From NCBI RefSeq assembly GCF_965638725.1, contig NC_134963.1:255501-319500 (forward strand): a DNA stretch of 64,000 nt, in the 5' to 3' direction. The notes beneath the pieces were generated by a model. That model saw only the letters and a program-made list of their open reading frames with translations. It did no database searches and had not been told where the DNA came from. A program made the translations under genes and the position numbers. Within the stretch, counting starts at the first letter, position 1, and each line of letters starts with the position of its first letter. Shown piece by piece: positions 11,101-23,768 of the stretch. The stretch comes from Aptenodytes patagonicus (lineage: Eukaryota; Chordata; Aves; Sphenisciformes; Spheniscidae).

Positions 11101-12816
11101 CATGTCAGTGGAAAATCGGAGGCACCTGCCATTGAATTGGAAAGAATTCACAGGGACATTCAGCTCTTGGTATGTTTTTATTTGCTGAAAGAAGTCACCA
11201 AGGGGCTTCCGAAATAAGTATGCCATTAATAATCATCTCCTGTCTGATCTGAAAGTCTAGCCGGATCAGTAGCCTATAAAGAATGGGCACGTAAAATGCT
11301 ATTTTCTTTAAACACTGTTGTGGTCACTGTAGTAATTCAGGACTCAGATAACAGGATGGTAGAATACACATCAGGTTCTTGCGCTGTCTTATGACAACTG
11401 TTTGCTGTTAGCAATCTGCCTGAATATTTGAAGTTGTAGGGATTTTAAGGGATTGTCGTGTTCCTAAATATTTGTGTATTATGTTACACATGGCATTGCA
11501 GAACTGGAAGGAAAAATTAGTTTGGGCTCCAAATAAGTTCATTTTCAGATTGATACAGACTAGAATAAATGGAATTGGAGAGAGGGGCACGACTACCTTC
11601 TGTGGCTTGGGAAAATCTCCTTTTAGGTGAGTGAGGTTGTTATAATAAAGCATTTCAAGAAAGTGGGGAATAAACAAGACTTTACATTTAAAGAAGCAAA
11701 AAATCTTGCTCCAGTCATTTCTCTAAGAGACCTGGTCTATATTTTTAAAATACTGCCTAAACAGGTCTAATCAGCACTGAGTATTATTAATATTAGGAGG
11801 TAGCAATTTATCTTATAATGTTTTCCTACATTTTCAGTTATTCTGCTTCAAAAGATGATGGTGAGAAACCATTGGCGCTTTTAAGATCCTGTTGTTTTGT
11901 ATCTGCTGTTATCAGAAATAGGACACCTGTGAAGAGGTCACAGGATTAGAGCTAGGGTAGCTTGCAGGACAAAGCTCTAAAGAGATGGTGAAGAATCTTC
12001 CTTTAAAAAGTATGTCATTCTTGATCTTTGCAAGGACGCGTGGTTTATGCGCACAAAACAGATTTTGTGAACAGCAGTATGCACTGGGGTTGAATATGCT
12101 CTGAGGTCTGAGATGACCTTCTTGGACCCCTGCTACGTTCCTCTCCTCAGACACACGCACTGACCACAATTTCCTCTTCCTATTGTACAGGGTGACAATC
12201 ATTAAAAAAATGAGCATTATAAATGTTTACCTGAGGCTGCTGTGTTTGCTTCTGGGTTTTTCCAGTGGTAACTGTCCAGTTCGAAGAAACTCAAAAGAGC
12301 ATTTGGCTACTTCTAGGTAATCACTCTGTGGGGCTGGCTACATCTTGGGAGGTTTTGTTTACATGATCTCAAACTTGAAACACTGTTGTCCTACAGTCTC
12401 ATGATGCAAGCCTGCTCTCCAGGCTCTAACACATGTCAGTTCTAGGGAGGGAAATAATTGCCCACCTAAAACAGTCTGAGGAAGAGAAAAGCCAAACCAT
12501 TCTGCAGTTTTCCTCTCTGTCTGCCTGTTCTCTCTCCTTGTGAGATATTTCTACCTAAGCGTTATCTGCCTCTAATGTTAAGCTAAACTGCCTCCCATTC
12601 TTCCTATTAAGAGGTCTGAATCTCTCTCAAGTGTTTAGGTTTCTTTATCCTGTTATTTGGTTGTAGTTTGTTCACACCCACAAAAACAGCATTTGCTCAT
12701 GCATGGGTGTTGGTATATGGTTACCTGCTTTGCAAATCCAGTGTGTGCCGCTTCGTGAACATGAAGAAGGGGAAGAGTATTGTTGTTTCAGCTGGTTCCG
12801 CTTGCAGTGCAGCCAT
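11101..12816 (+). other. Three possible spliced exons of an unknown transcript
   Basis: Three short segments have good splice sites and lengths divisible by three. They are 11101-11169 (acceptor TTTGCAG, donor GTATGT), 12266-12316 (acceptor TTTTTCCAG after a long pyrimidine run, donor GTAATC) and 12742-12816 (acceptor ATCCAG, donor GTAAGT). One frame stays open across all three and starts with ATG at 11102, and its phase continues into an open segment at 15457-15596. I recognise no protein family, and no gene is expected between CDC45 and CLDN5. Pseudo-exons of this kind are common in vertebrate intergenic DNA, so this may be chance. Confidence 0.2.
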
Positions 12817-15456
12817 GTAAGTAGATTAGCTGATATCAGTGTTAAGGTCGGAGTAGTTAGAACAATAACTTAATGAACATATCCTCTACATGAGACTTTT
12901 TCCTTGCTAAAGCTACTGAATTCTGACTCAGTCTTGCTGGTTCCTATTGTAGAATATCCCCTCAGCAAACTCTCTGAGCATAGCATGCTCTGTCGAAGGG
13001 AATCTTTCCAACTGTTGCAGACAAAACTGAGAAAGGAACCTGAAAAGGACTGAAAATGACAGAGTGAAGTACAAAAATAGAAAATACAGAACTAACAGGA
13101 AAAGAGAGACTGAGTAACAATAGAGGGTGAGCAGTAAATCCGGTTTGCTTTTCTAGCTCAGGAAGGTGTCTTGGAATCTGTATTTCAGGGCACCCACTGG
13201 GTCGTCACCAGAGCTCTTTTGAGTGTGTGAAATGAAATGGAAAACAATAGCTCAGCAGCAATTGCTTTTTTCCCTCTGATGAGGTGTTCCTTGAATTGCC
13301 AGCACGACTCCTGCTTGATTTAGCAGTGAATACAGCCAGGCATTTCCTGAAACGACAGCACTACATGGTGCTATTAGGAATGCTAAGTGAAAGGTTCTGC
13401 TGTGAATAATGAAGGAAAGGGAATAGGATATGGGAGTGTGTCCCACTAAACTGTCTCTGCAATGAAAGGGGGAACGAAATGTAGCACAGCTGCACGGGGG
13501 CCATCTATCCGGTCTGAAAATCCTCATCTCTTTGCACAGATGGATGATAGGAGCCAACAAGATCTTTTTGGAAGAAACATTTCTTTTTGGAATGGTTAGA
13601 AGCTGATGCCAGCATTGTCTGTCCTCATAACTTGTCTTTTTTTTTTCCCCCCTCATATTATCTAACAAACTCTCAACTCTGCTTCTTCATGGAGACTTTT
13701 TGCCAGTAAACGTAGATATTGTTTGTGGTCTTGGCCAATGTCCCATTCTGACTAGTCTCCACATACGCAAGTATCTGCTTACTCATCTGTTCCACTATCT
13801 CCAAATAACCAATAGATGTTTCCTCTTTAGAAAGGGTATCTTGTCTCAACCTTTCAAAGGTAGCAATACTGTACATGGCTCCAAGAGTACTGCATTGACT
13901 TGGCAGAAACTACTTAAGAATCGCTACTCCTCCTCCTCCCTGATTACAGTCCTTAGGAAAAAAAATGTGATGACCCCTCATTTTTTTGTTATTCAGCACA
14001 TTTTCGTGGCCTTTTATTTCATTAAACCTCAAACTGTTTTTATTTCCTCCTTGCCTCGCCTTCTCCCTTCAGCAGGGTGGATGTTAGAGAGAGTGCCTCT
14101 GATTCAAATGGACAGGGAGACCCAAAACGACATTACTGTGACAGATCAATTAGTTATTAGGTGAGCAGTATCAAGTCTCATCGGATGCGATCTATATTTA
14201 GTAACTTGAGCTGGTTTTTATCATGTCCAGTCACTCATATTAATTCTATCCTTTTGTTTTTAGAACAAAAAACTTGTACGTTGCTGAGATCAGTCTTAGA
14301 GCCCTCTAGCTGTCCAGGACATTCACCACCTTACATATACAGGTGTTATGTATGCTATTTTCTAGTCTATTTGTTTTTTTTTAACAGCACAGCACCTTCC
14401 TATTTCACCTTCAACTTGGGGAATTCTAGGCTTTCTGAAACAGATTAATTTTAGTCCTACATTTTAAGTTAATTGAGCTCTTTAGTTTTTGCTTCTGCCC
14501 TAGATATGTTAATTTCCATTTCCAGACTCTCATTTCTCTTAACCATTTGTCAGTGTACAATGTCTGTATTTTCACTGACACCTCAAGGGAAGGTTTCACT
14601 CAGTTTGGTGCCTACAGCAAGGTGGTATCTTATCCTACCCTTGCTCATTATAAAGCACTTTCATTATGTCTTTCCTTTTTATTCATTTGAATTAAGACCT
14701 TTTTGTTTGATTCAGACTCACTTGCAAGGTCAAAAAGTGAAGTTTCACAGCAGTTTAAATGCTCCTGCATCCTGCCTGCCCATGTCACTGTGTGGAGCAG
14801 TGAGATGGTGGCTAGACAAAGAAAACCATTACTTATTTTTCTGCTGGGTTTGTTCTCAGCTAGCTCGGTCTTCTTAACCGGGCACTGCGTGTGCCAGTGC
14901 AAGGACTGAACCACGTGGCTGATCCATGACTGATCTCCAAAATACCTGTTCCATTGGGTTTCATCCTTTTGTGTGCTTTGCTTGCTGTTGTCTTTTCTGA
15001 GATGATTGTGCTTCAGTTCTGTCTGGAGCTTTCTCTGTTACTTTGTTCATTCTTGTGGTTCTAGATTTTTCCAGGGTTGTTGAGGTGCCAGGTCTGCACA
15101 TGTGTCTGATGTGCCCATCTCCATCCTTTCCTTATAGGAGGGACAAAACGCAGTATCAGGTCAGGACAGGTCTAAGACATTTTGGTTCAGGAGAAGGATT
15201 GCAGTTTGCCTTTTTCCTCATAATACAAATTCCTGTGTAGCAACAGATACCGAAACTGAAATTGTCAAGTCCATATTGTGACATGGCTCAGACTTCAGTA
15301 ACTCTATTAAGGGGAAAAAACTTTGTCTTACAGTTTACCTCCCCCTCCCACCCTGCCTTTGCTGTGGACATGTTTTCTACACACCAGTAGAGCTCAATAC
15401 TAGTATTGCAATCTACCAAAGGGCCATTTCTGCAAGGCTATGAATACATTTTGCAG
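12817..15456. other. Intergenic, several overlapping open frames, no gene recognised
   Basis: The densest cluster of uninterrupted frames outside the genes: 13252-13668 and 13673-13876 on the - strand, and 13700-14164, 14161-14448 and 14473-14877 on the + strand. None shows a domain, signal peptide or conserved motif that I know. Frames on both strands overlap, which suggests chance or a decayed element rather than a gene. Confidence 0.5.
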
Positions 15457-15596
15457 ACAGCAAGCAAGTAAAATCTACAATCTTGTGAGAGAGGCAGGAG
15501 ACAAAGGGATTGTTCTTCCCACCACTGATGATCAGCCTTTAGGACAGATGTCAGTAACCGCTTCAGAGCATGAAATTAACCCATACAGCCATCCAG
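15457..15596 (+). other. Possible coding exon, unknown
   Basis: A 140-nt open segment between acceptor TTTTGCAG and donor CAG|GTATGA. The frame in phase with the upstream candidate exons reads QQASKIYNLVREAGDKGIVL followed by a polar stretch ending NPYSHPG. It looks protein-like, with a short helix-like amphipathic start resembling winged-helix segments, but I cannot assign a family. The same frame continues past the donor to a TGA at 15620-15622. Confidence 0.2.
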
Positions 15597-15622
15597 GTAT
15601 GAAGTCTGGATTGCTGTACTGA

Positions 15623-18600
15623 ACTGAAAGTGCAGGTTATAAAGAATGTAATCAGCTCTGGAGGAATCTGGGCAGGATGCCACGGATAATAGCTTTCCTT
15701 TTAGGAGGGACGCTATAATGATGATATGGATGTCTTGAATAGTTGTGGTCATTAATAACCCCAAGTAGACAAGAGGTCTCCTTTCCATATTATCCAACCA
15801 ACAGCATTTTACCTCTACACTCTTAGTATGATAGTGACTTCTGGGAAAATCCAATACCTATTGTTGCAGAGCAACTGTTTTAACAATGCCTTTGTTTAGT
15901 TTCTTGCTATACCACCCAATGGAACTAATTCTTTCTCTAAAATGGTGCTCAATCCACATTGTTACAGTAGACTAAGATTATATTTATGGGGAAACTATTT
16001 CCATATATCTGAAAAGGTACTCTTATTAATGTGTCTTATACCTTTCTGAACAATAGAAGCTCCTCTTCCATGGCACATGCTGCATATAAAAGCTGTGGAA
16101 GTTAAGACCTTTCTAAAATTGCCAGGTAATGGGGCACATAGACATTCTCAACTGGGTAAGACAATAAAATCAGGAGAAAATGGGAGAGTTGAAAAATAAT
16201 TTGGGGGTCCAAGAACATAATGGAATTCAGAGTAGATGTTAAATTTTTAAAACTTCAGTCTTGCATGTGAACATTTTTAAATATCAACAGTATAACAAAA
16301 ATAAAGTAGATGTAAACAGTGAAATGTATTATGTTGCTTGGATCTTGGCAGTCGCCTCCAATGAAATAATAGCAGGAAATTATCGAGAAAAAAAATGGTG
16401 AAATCATTCTGCAGTCATCGGGTATTCATGTGAGTCTTCTGTGTTGAGATAACACTTGGGTTTATTTGTATTATAGAATGAAAGATTGCTGTTATAATTG
16501 GAAACTGTTAAAGGTTTTGTAGCTCAGGCTAAAGGTCATCCAAACTGCTGCAGCAGATATCCTAATTCTAACAAGAGAGATACAGTAAGGACAGAACATT
16601 ATAACTCGAAGAGTAATCTAAAAATATACATACAGCAAGAATTCTGCTGTGCTAGGCACTTGTTAGAGCTGATAAGAATTGTGATTGTTGTTTTTTTTCC
16701 CCGATCCTTCAAATATGTGAAGCTATATTGAAACTGAATTGTACCATTTCGAGATTTCACATATGCTCTTGTCAAGGAGCACCTATTTTTCTTTCCTGAG
16801 TGATCTCTTTTGTGCCCGAGCCTAAATTCACTTAAGGTTTAACCTTCTGTGGAAGTATTCTGATTACAAGTACCGTTAATGCTAATGAGTTATGTATGGG
16901 TGTAACAGAGAGGGATCGATTCAGGTCAGAGTGTGTTTGGGAGCGGGAATAGAGCCCATAGGTACCTACATACAGTTTGATTAATTGCCATGGTGCCTGG
17001 TATGAGATCAAGATGAATGTCACTCAGACCTCTGTCAGCTAACCTGGTTGGTTGAAACTTTAGGAACATACACAGCTGAAATCCAAAACGCATTTAACAT
17101 CACAAACTATTTTTGCTACCAGGTTAAAAATGTCATTGTAGGATCTGTTTTTGTGCATCTCCTAGCTTGGTAAATTTGCACACATGTAACTTACCTCCTT
17201 GCAGGACTTAGCCAGCAATGAGTGATGCATAGTGATGTTACAACTGACACAGAGTTCACAGCTTGCTCATTGGATCAGAGTCACTTTTGAGAGCCTTATC
17301 TGTTGTTTGCCTGTAAAAATCAGCTACTTTAAACATTTACTTTTGTTCTCTGCTGTAAATAAACATGAACTGGCTTCATCTCATCTGTTATGTTTGTGTA
17401 TACCAGAGCACCTCCCTGCGTCATGCAAACTCTCAGTCTGGCTGGCGCAGCCTGGAGGAACCACCAGAAGGGAACCTCCCTGGACTTGGAGCTGAGGTGT
17501 AGGAAGGAATGGATCCGCCACTGTTGCTGTACATAATAGCACTGAGGCACTTCAGCCTGTCTAAACTAAGCATATTTTTTTCCAAAAGAAATAGTAACTT
17601 GTGTGAATGGCACCTCAGCTAGGCTTCGGGAGCATCTCGTACCTGATGTGAATACTCTGCCAGCTGCTGCCAGGGCTCTAGTCAATGTGAATGGCCTTCA
17701 CCATTCAAGATGCTCTGAGGAGGATCAGAGTACAAGATGCAGCTTATTTCATTTTCTGCCTGGTTTTCTAGTCGGTCAAAGTCCTTTTGTACTGTTCTGT
17801 ACTGGGTATTGGAGGAGGTCTTCTCTTAATTTACTCTCCTATATTAACGTCATGAGATTGGTGTGCCTTGTTGAACACTCTGTTGGTCATGGAGTGAGCT
17901 GTGTTTCTTTTTCTTCCTTTTGTAGATTGAAACCAAAACAGCTAGATAGTCATTTCAAGGCTCACTCTTCTTCTTTTGCTTTAAGAATACTAGTGCTGTA
18001 TGTACAGTTTCTCATGCTGTATGATCCCATTGCTCTCAAAACAAAAAGCTAAAGCCAGTAGTTCAGTAAATGCATCAGTTAATTATATTTAGGCTGCTTA
18101 ACATCCAAGCTCATTGATATGTTCATTTTCCTAGAGAACTTTTAAAACACATTCTTACTGATAAGTATTTTCACATTGTAAGTGGTAAAGTTTGTGTGAT
18201 ATGCTCCCCCATTATCCTGAGCTTATTTGTGTGGTACTGGTGAGAGTGACTATAGGGTCTGCCCAGTTCAAGTGTCTGTCAAAATATGGATGTACAATAT
18301 TGCATTTATTTTACAAACTTGTAAAGGACTACATGAATCTCCCTGTGTGTGCATGTATGAATAAATGGCAGAGAGGATGTTTGTGACTGTGTGTTGAAGT
18401 AATCGAGATCATAACATGTATAATCAGTTGCGACAACTCCTTTGCAGTTTCTATGGGATAGCCTTGGCAAACCTTCTGGGTCCCAGTATCTTGGGGTGAT
18501 CAGTGACCCAACCAGTAGGCGCCAGTTTCAGTGAGGCAAAACTATACCTCAGGGCGATATAAGAGTGGCTGGGGTGCAGGTAGAATCAAGCGTGATGAGA

Positions 18601-20027
18601 AGATTGGCACGAGCCTTGGACAGATGCCTTCAACATAACACATGTGTTTCCACGTTAAGTCCTACTACTCGCTACCTTTCCTTGGCAGATTTTGGTTTGA
18701 AGCTACATGGTGAACTTTGGAAGGAGGGGGAAGCTCAGTGTTGTAAACAAAATCCCAAAATGCCACAGACAAAGGACTCTGTTAAACTGATTCATGGCAG
18801 AATGTCTCAATCTGTGTTTAAGAAAAAGAAAAGGTGAAGCAAGGCTTGTGTATCCAAGCAACTGTAAAACCTTTGCTGTTGCTATGGGAGGTTTTATCAG
18901 TGACGCAGTGGTTGAAATTGTCCTTTTCTTATAACTGGAGGTTGTGGTAGGAAGAAGAAGGGGTTTTCTGGACAGAGAGCCTGTTCCTGCAGAGAATCTG
19001 CAAAGAACAGTCTGGAGCAGTCACACAGACAGACAGACACACGCACGAAGGCCTGATCAAAATAAGAATGATAGAACTTGGTTACTTCCAAAATATAAAT
19101 ATGAGGCCCCATTGAGGCTCTGCTTTTGGAATGATTTATCCTATCACAATCAGTCTACAGGTAAAACAAATGCAGTATTTGACCTGAAAACAGAATTCAC
19201 CTGCTGTCTTCTGATTAATCTAATACAGCAGAAATATTCGCTGTGTCTTACCAAGCAGACTTACAAAAGAAAATCCTCAAACGTGTACTTAATTCATGAT
19301 TTTCTTCTTTAGTATACAAAACAAAAAAAGGATGCATTGTGGGTATCATCTGATGCTGAATACTGCATTAATATATTGCTGGATATATGCATGAATATGG
19401 CACTTACATGTGGCGTATGGCTTCTGACAGGCAGGATTCTCATTTAGCATTACAGATGTATGGTTCAGTCTCAGTTTGGGGAAAGTTTAAGAGACTATAC
19501 CTGCATTTGTGGTTTGAAAGATGGCCAAGGAAAAAGAACAATTTCCTTGCATAGTATTTGATCAGGGAATGGATTTATAAATAAAAATCTGGAGTTACAC
19601 TGGTTTCTTATTCCAAGAATAAAATGTTTCAGTACGTTCCAAAGAGCAGATGCCCAACAAACATCTTTGTGCAGGAAAAGGAAATATTTCCTTAAACATC
19701 CTGCAGCAAACGTGACTGATTGAGCTTCCTTTTCCCTCTGCCTGGTGCATTTCCCTTCTTTGCACAGACAGGATCTAACCAGATTTGCAGGGTATGAACT
19801 GCAGGTTACTTTCAAATTCATAACTATGAAATGGTTCATTTAGCAGGACAAAGGCCAAGCCGGCAGACGCCCTTTTTCCAGCTCAGCATGTGCATAGCAA
19901 TGGGAGGGTGGCAAGGAGCTTTTGTTAATCTCAACCAAGCTGGCAAGAATGCTGCAAAATGAAGTCTTTGAAGATGTTTTTTCCTCATTTTTAAAGCAAT
20001 AGTTTGTTAGAAAAGCTTGAAAATCTT
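15623..20027. other. Intergenic, nothing recognised
   Basis: No gene, RNA gene or clear mobile element seen. It has scattered short frames on both strands (for example 17603-18052 and 18944-19312 on the + strand, 19495-19839 on the - strand) without recognisable content. Confidence 0.55.
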
Positions 20028-20044
20028 GGGGGGGGGGGGGGGGG
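20028..20044 (+). repeat. Poly(G) homopolymer, 17 G
   Basis: An uninterrupted run of 17 G on the + strand. Such a run is prone to slippage and sequencing error, so its exact length is uncertain, and it can form quadruplex structure. Confidence 0.9.
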
Positions 20045-20614
20045 AATCTGCAAAACATTGAAAGACCTCCCTGGCAGTCATATAACTTAGGCACATTTCC
20101 CCACTAGCAATTAGCCTCTACAGTTTCCTTTAACAGCCATTTTTTTCACAGGTTCTGTTCCGATGCAACTGTGAAAATGTTTTTCCCCAGCTTGAATGCA
20201 CTTTAGAAAAAAAAACCTGGGTGGCAGAAAGGATTAGGGTATCAGGTCAGGTTGGGGCTGATCCAAGCTGCAGTGGGATTTTTCTTCCTTTTAGTTTAAA
20301 CGTGTAGGAATTGAAAGCTTGAAGAGCTTCATGCTTAGAGCTGTTCTCGGAATAGTTGGGACTCCCAGACCACTTCCTAATGTGCTCGCATCACAAGACC
20401 AACCACCGCTACTTGCTCTTTTGTCTGAGGCTCCAGAGGAGAGCTGAGATGCTGACTGCTCTGCAAGGGAAGCTCTCGCTTCCCCAGAGGTGACCCAGCT
20501 CTCCCCCCAAAGGTAACCTGGGTAAAGGTTGCCCTTTGGGCACCGATGTCACACCCCGCCTTCTTGAGCCCAAACAATCCACTGCCTTTCACAAAAAACA
20601 GTAACCCTGTCCAG

Positions 20615-23600
20615 GGATTGGTTTAGATGTTTTTATTTTTAAGTGAAATCATAAATACAAAATAAAAATGGTAAACAAGTGCTATAGATTTCTCTTTTCA
20701 TTGGGATGAGGTTCAGGCCTGATCCTGAGCACTTCCAAGTCTTAAAGTTCAGGACTAGGTCTTTGCTCCTGGAAAACAAAACATAGCAAAAACCAACTTA
20801 CACTTTTACCCTGAAGCCAGTGACATCAGTAACAGCGTTCTCTCAAGTTATTTTTTAAAGCACAGCAACAAGTAAGTATACTGAAGGATGAGATTAAATA
20901 TAAAAATATTTTTAAAAATGGGCCCCACTTCCTGCTAGTATTGTTGGGTGCTGCCCCACTGACCTCAATGAAACCTTGTTACATCAGCAGCGAGTTAAGT
21001 TTTTGGTAGGATGATGCTGTGTTTACTAGTACATACACAGTTAGCGCTGGCTTCTTCCAAGAGGTCTTGTTGTGTAATTGTTCCAGATTTTGGTTATAAG
21101 TGGATCCAACCTGCCATGACACAAAGCTATCTATCAAGAAGTTTGGCTTGTTAAAAAAAATTCCTTTCCAAGGCGTGCGTTTCCCTCCCTCTCCCCAAGA
21201 CACCAGTTTTGATTTGATTTTAAACGCTAGCTATGAACTGCCCCAAAAGATTTCATCTTTTGGTCAAAGCCCAAATCCTGCAGTGCTTCTGAAGGCTCTA
21301 CAGCAAAGATATGTGTAGGCACGTCTGTATGTGGGGGTTGTTTTTCAGTTCTTTAATTTGAGACAAAAGAGAGTGAGGGCAAGGATTTGGGCTAGTATCT
21401 GTTGACTCATTTGCTAGACACAAGAGGGCTGAGTGAGGGTGTAGCGTGTCTATGAGCTGGGTGCCAAATACAGTTGAACATTATCATTTAAAATAAAAAA
21501 TAAAGTAACCATGAAACAAATAAAGGCACCAAACCACATAACAAGCCAACTTCGGTAGATTTCTTGCAAAATACATGCTTTTAAATACATTTACAGTTTA
21601 CAAGGTTACACTGTTTAAAAAAAGTTGCAATGATGAAATACAGAATATTTCATTCTTGTACCAAAACTACATATCACAACAACAATATTATAGCTTTTAT
21701 TTAAATGGAGACGGTATAAGAGCTGCACCTCTTTATAGAACAAAACTAGTTCCAGACACACTGCTCTGTTTTTGTATTGTCTGATGGGCTCAGACCCTGC
21801 AACGTGTGTGTTTAAAAACTGAAAGCAGTTATCTTTAAAAGGGTAAATCGTGTGCTCAATATTCCACATCAGTATTTGCAGGGGCAAGGCTTTAGTCTCT
21901 CATTCAGGTCTGTGTATGCATTGATGCCGCTGGGGTTTTAAATTTGCTAAGCAAAGCAAGAACACAGTCGATGTAAATCCATCACAAACCCACAGTTATG
22001 TTTAGTCCATAACTCTCGGTGTTATCGGAAACTTAAGAGTTAATGCTCAGGTTAGGTGTGCACTGTATTGCTACGTGGTTGTGAGGGACCCACGAGGTCG
22101 TAGCGTTGGACTCTGAGGAATACAAACACCACGTTTCCTCACTAACTCTTGGCAGAAATCTCCTTATGGCGATACAGATGCTGCCATGGTCTGTAGCAGA
22201 ATTCTGTGTTGATTTAAAAGTAATTCGCATGGAAGAGTATCGCACCACCCCTAAACCGGTCCTTTAAAAAAAGTTTGTCTCTGCAGTGTAAAATGGTAAG
22301 GTGTATGCTAATATTCCAGGCTGTGGTGAAGTTTAGCAGGTGTTGAGCTCAGAAAACAAGAGTTACGTTGCCCAGGGCATCTTCCTTCCAGTCTGCACAG
22401 TGTTACCAGGGCAATACAGAGGAGCTGAGAGCTGTGAGAGCCATGACTTCACATCTCCTGATTAGCCTGCATAAAGTCTCAGTCAATATATTTGGTAAAA
22501 TTCTTCTAGCAATTTCTTTGCCTGATTTGGTAAATGAAGGAAAGCACGTGTTAACAAAATTATGGTGGGGAGCCAATGAAGTGCACGTCCAGCTGAACAC
22601 ACAATTCAAAATGGGCAGCAAGTGGGACTCAGCAAGAAGGCCATGAAAGCCGTCCATACCCCAACCAGCAATATCCAGGGCAATTTTTATGTTTCCAGTC
22701 TCCTGTAGTGCAGATGAGAGGATGCAGAGGGATGCCCTGCTGGAGCCAGGACATACGACCATCTCCTGGGTTTCTGAATCTAGTTCTCCAATAATTCTGG
22801 CAATGAGTTCATATTCAAGTAAGAACAGAAGTTGATGAAGGAGAAGGGATTTAGAACCTCAGGGGGCAACCTAGTATAATCTGTTTTGTACTCCACTAAA
22901 CGACAACAACTACCTGAAATCTCTTTCAAAGGTCTCAGAGACACACAGACCAATGCACTTCCCAGAGGGACTGAAACAACTGAAGAAAATCAAATACCCT
23001 TCTCCAAACAGTTACTCGCCTATGGGATTAAGGACCAAAGTTAGTGTCATGCTTTAGACAGAATCCCTAGTTTAGTTGCCCAAATAGAAGAACAAAAAAA
23101 ACCCTAACCAGTGAAAAGTCCCAGCGGGAACAGCCAGATGCAGGTTTTCAGGAGAGACAACGAAGAAGGGAAGCTTCTCCTCGGCGACAGTGCACACCTG
23201 GCGGCCTGGTCCCACCAGCCAGGCGGTGCCCCGAGAGGCACCAGCAGCAGGAGCGGGCGGTGAAGTACTCACAGGTCTCTCACGGTGACGCCGGGGAAGG
23301 GCCGGGAGCTGCGGCGGGAGCCGGGCGGGCGGAGATGGCGGAGCCCGGACGGGGCGTCCCGGCAGACGCCGCCGCGGCTCGCCCGGGCTCCTCGGTTACC
23401 CCAGCCGCCCCGGGCCGGGGAGACGCTGGTTCGGCTGCTCTGTGCGGCCGGGGATGGCTTTGCTCGCCCCGGCACCGCGGGCGGGCGGTCAGTACCGGGT
23501 CCCCGGCGGCGCCGAGCGCGGCGCTGCCCGCAGCGGAGCGGCCAGACTCGCCGCGGAGCCGGGCTGGCGGGCAGCAGGGCGCTGCCCTGCCTAGGGCTGC

Positions 23601-23768
23601 CGCTTTACGGGGGTCCCCGTTAAGAAGAGACTCTAGGCAGGGGAGCGCTGGAGCTCCCCGCAGACGCTCCCGGCGCGGTGCTCCGTGCCGGCCGGCGGAG
23701 CGCGGCAGCGCCGGCTCGCAGCCGTCTGTCCGTGTCCCCGTAGGGCCGGGGGAGCGGGGCAGCCCCGC
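20615..23768 (-). other. CLDN5: Probable CLDN5 3'UTR / downstream region
   Basis: The part next to the stop (23240-23768) is very GC- and CpG-rich; beyond it the sequence turns AT-rich. No AATAAA occurs on the CLDN5 strand before 21696, so the 3'UTR is probably at least 2 kb long. A CpG-retaining patch at about 21910-22260 and two open frames on the CLDN5 strand (22033-22248, 22403-22762) lie inside it. Neither frame matches a protein I know. Confidence 0.4.
20632..20637 (-). terminator. CLDN5: Candidate distal poly(A) signal of CLDN5
   Basis: TTTATT on the + strand is AATAAA on the CLDN5 strand. Just beyond it (20581-20600 on +) the CLDN5 strand is T/GT-rich (TGTTTTTTGTG), a typical downstream element. 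Another AATAAA is at 21696-21701 and an ATTAAA near 21352. Use of this distal site would give a 3'UTR of about 3.1 kb. This is inferred, with no transcript evidence. Confidence 0.35.
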
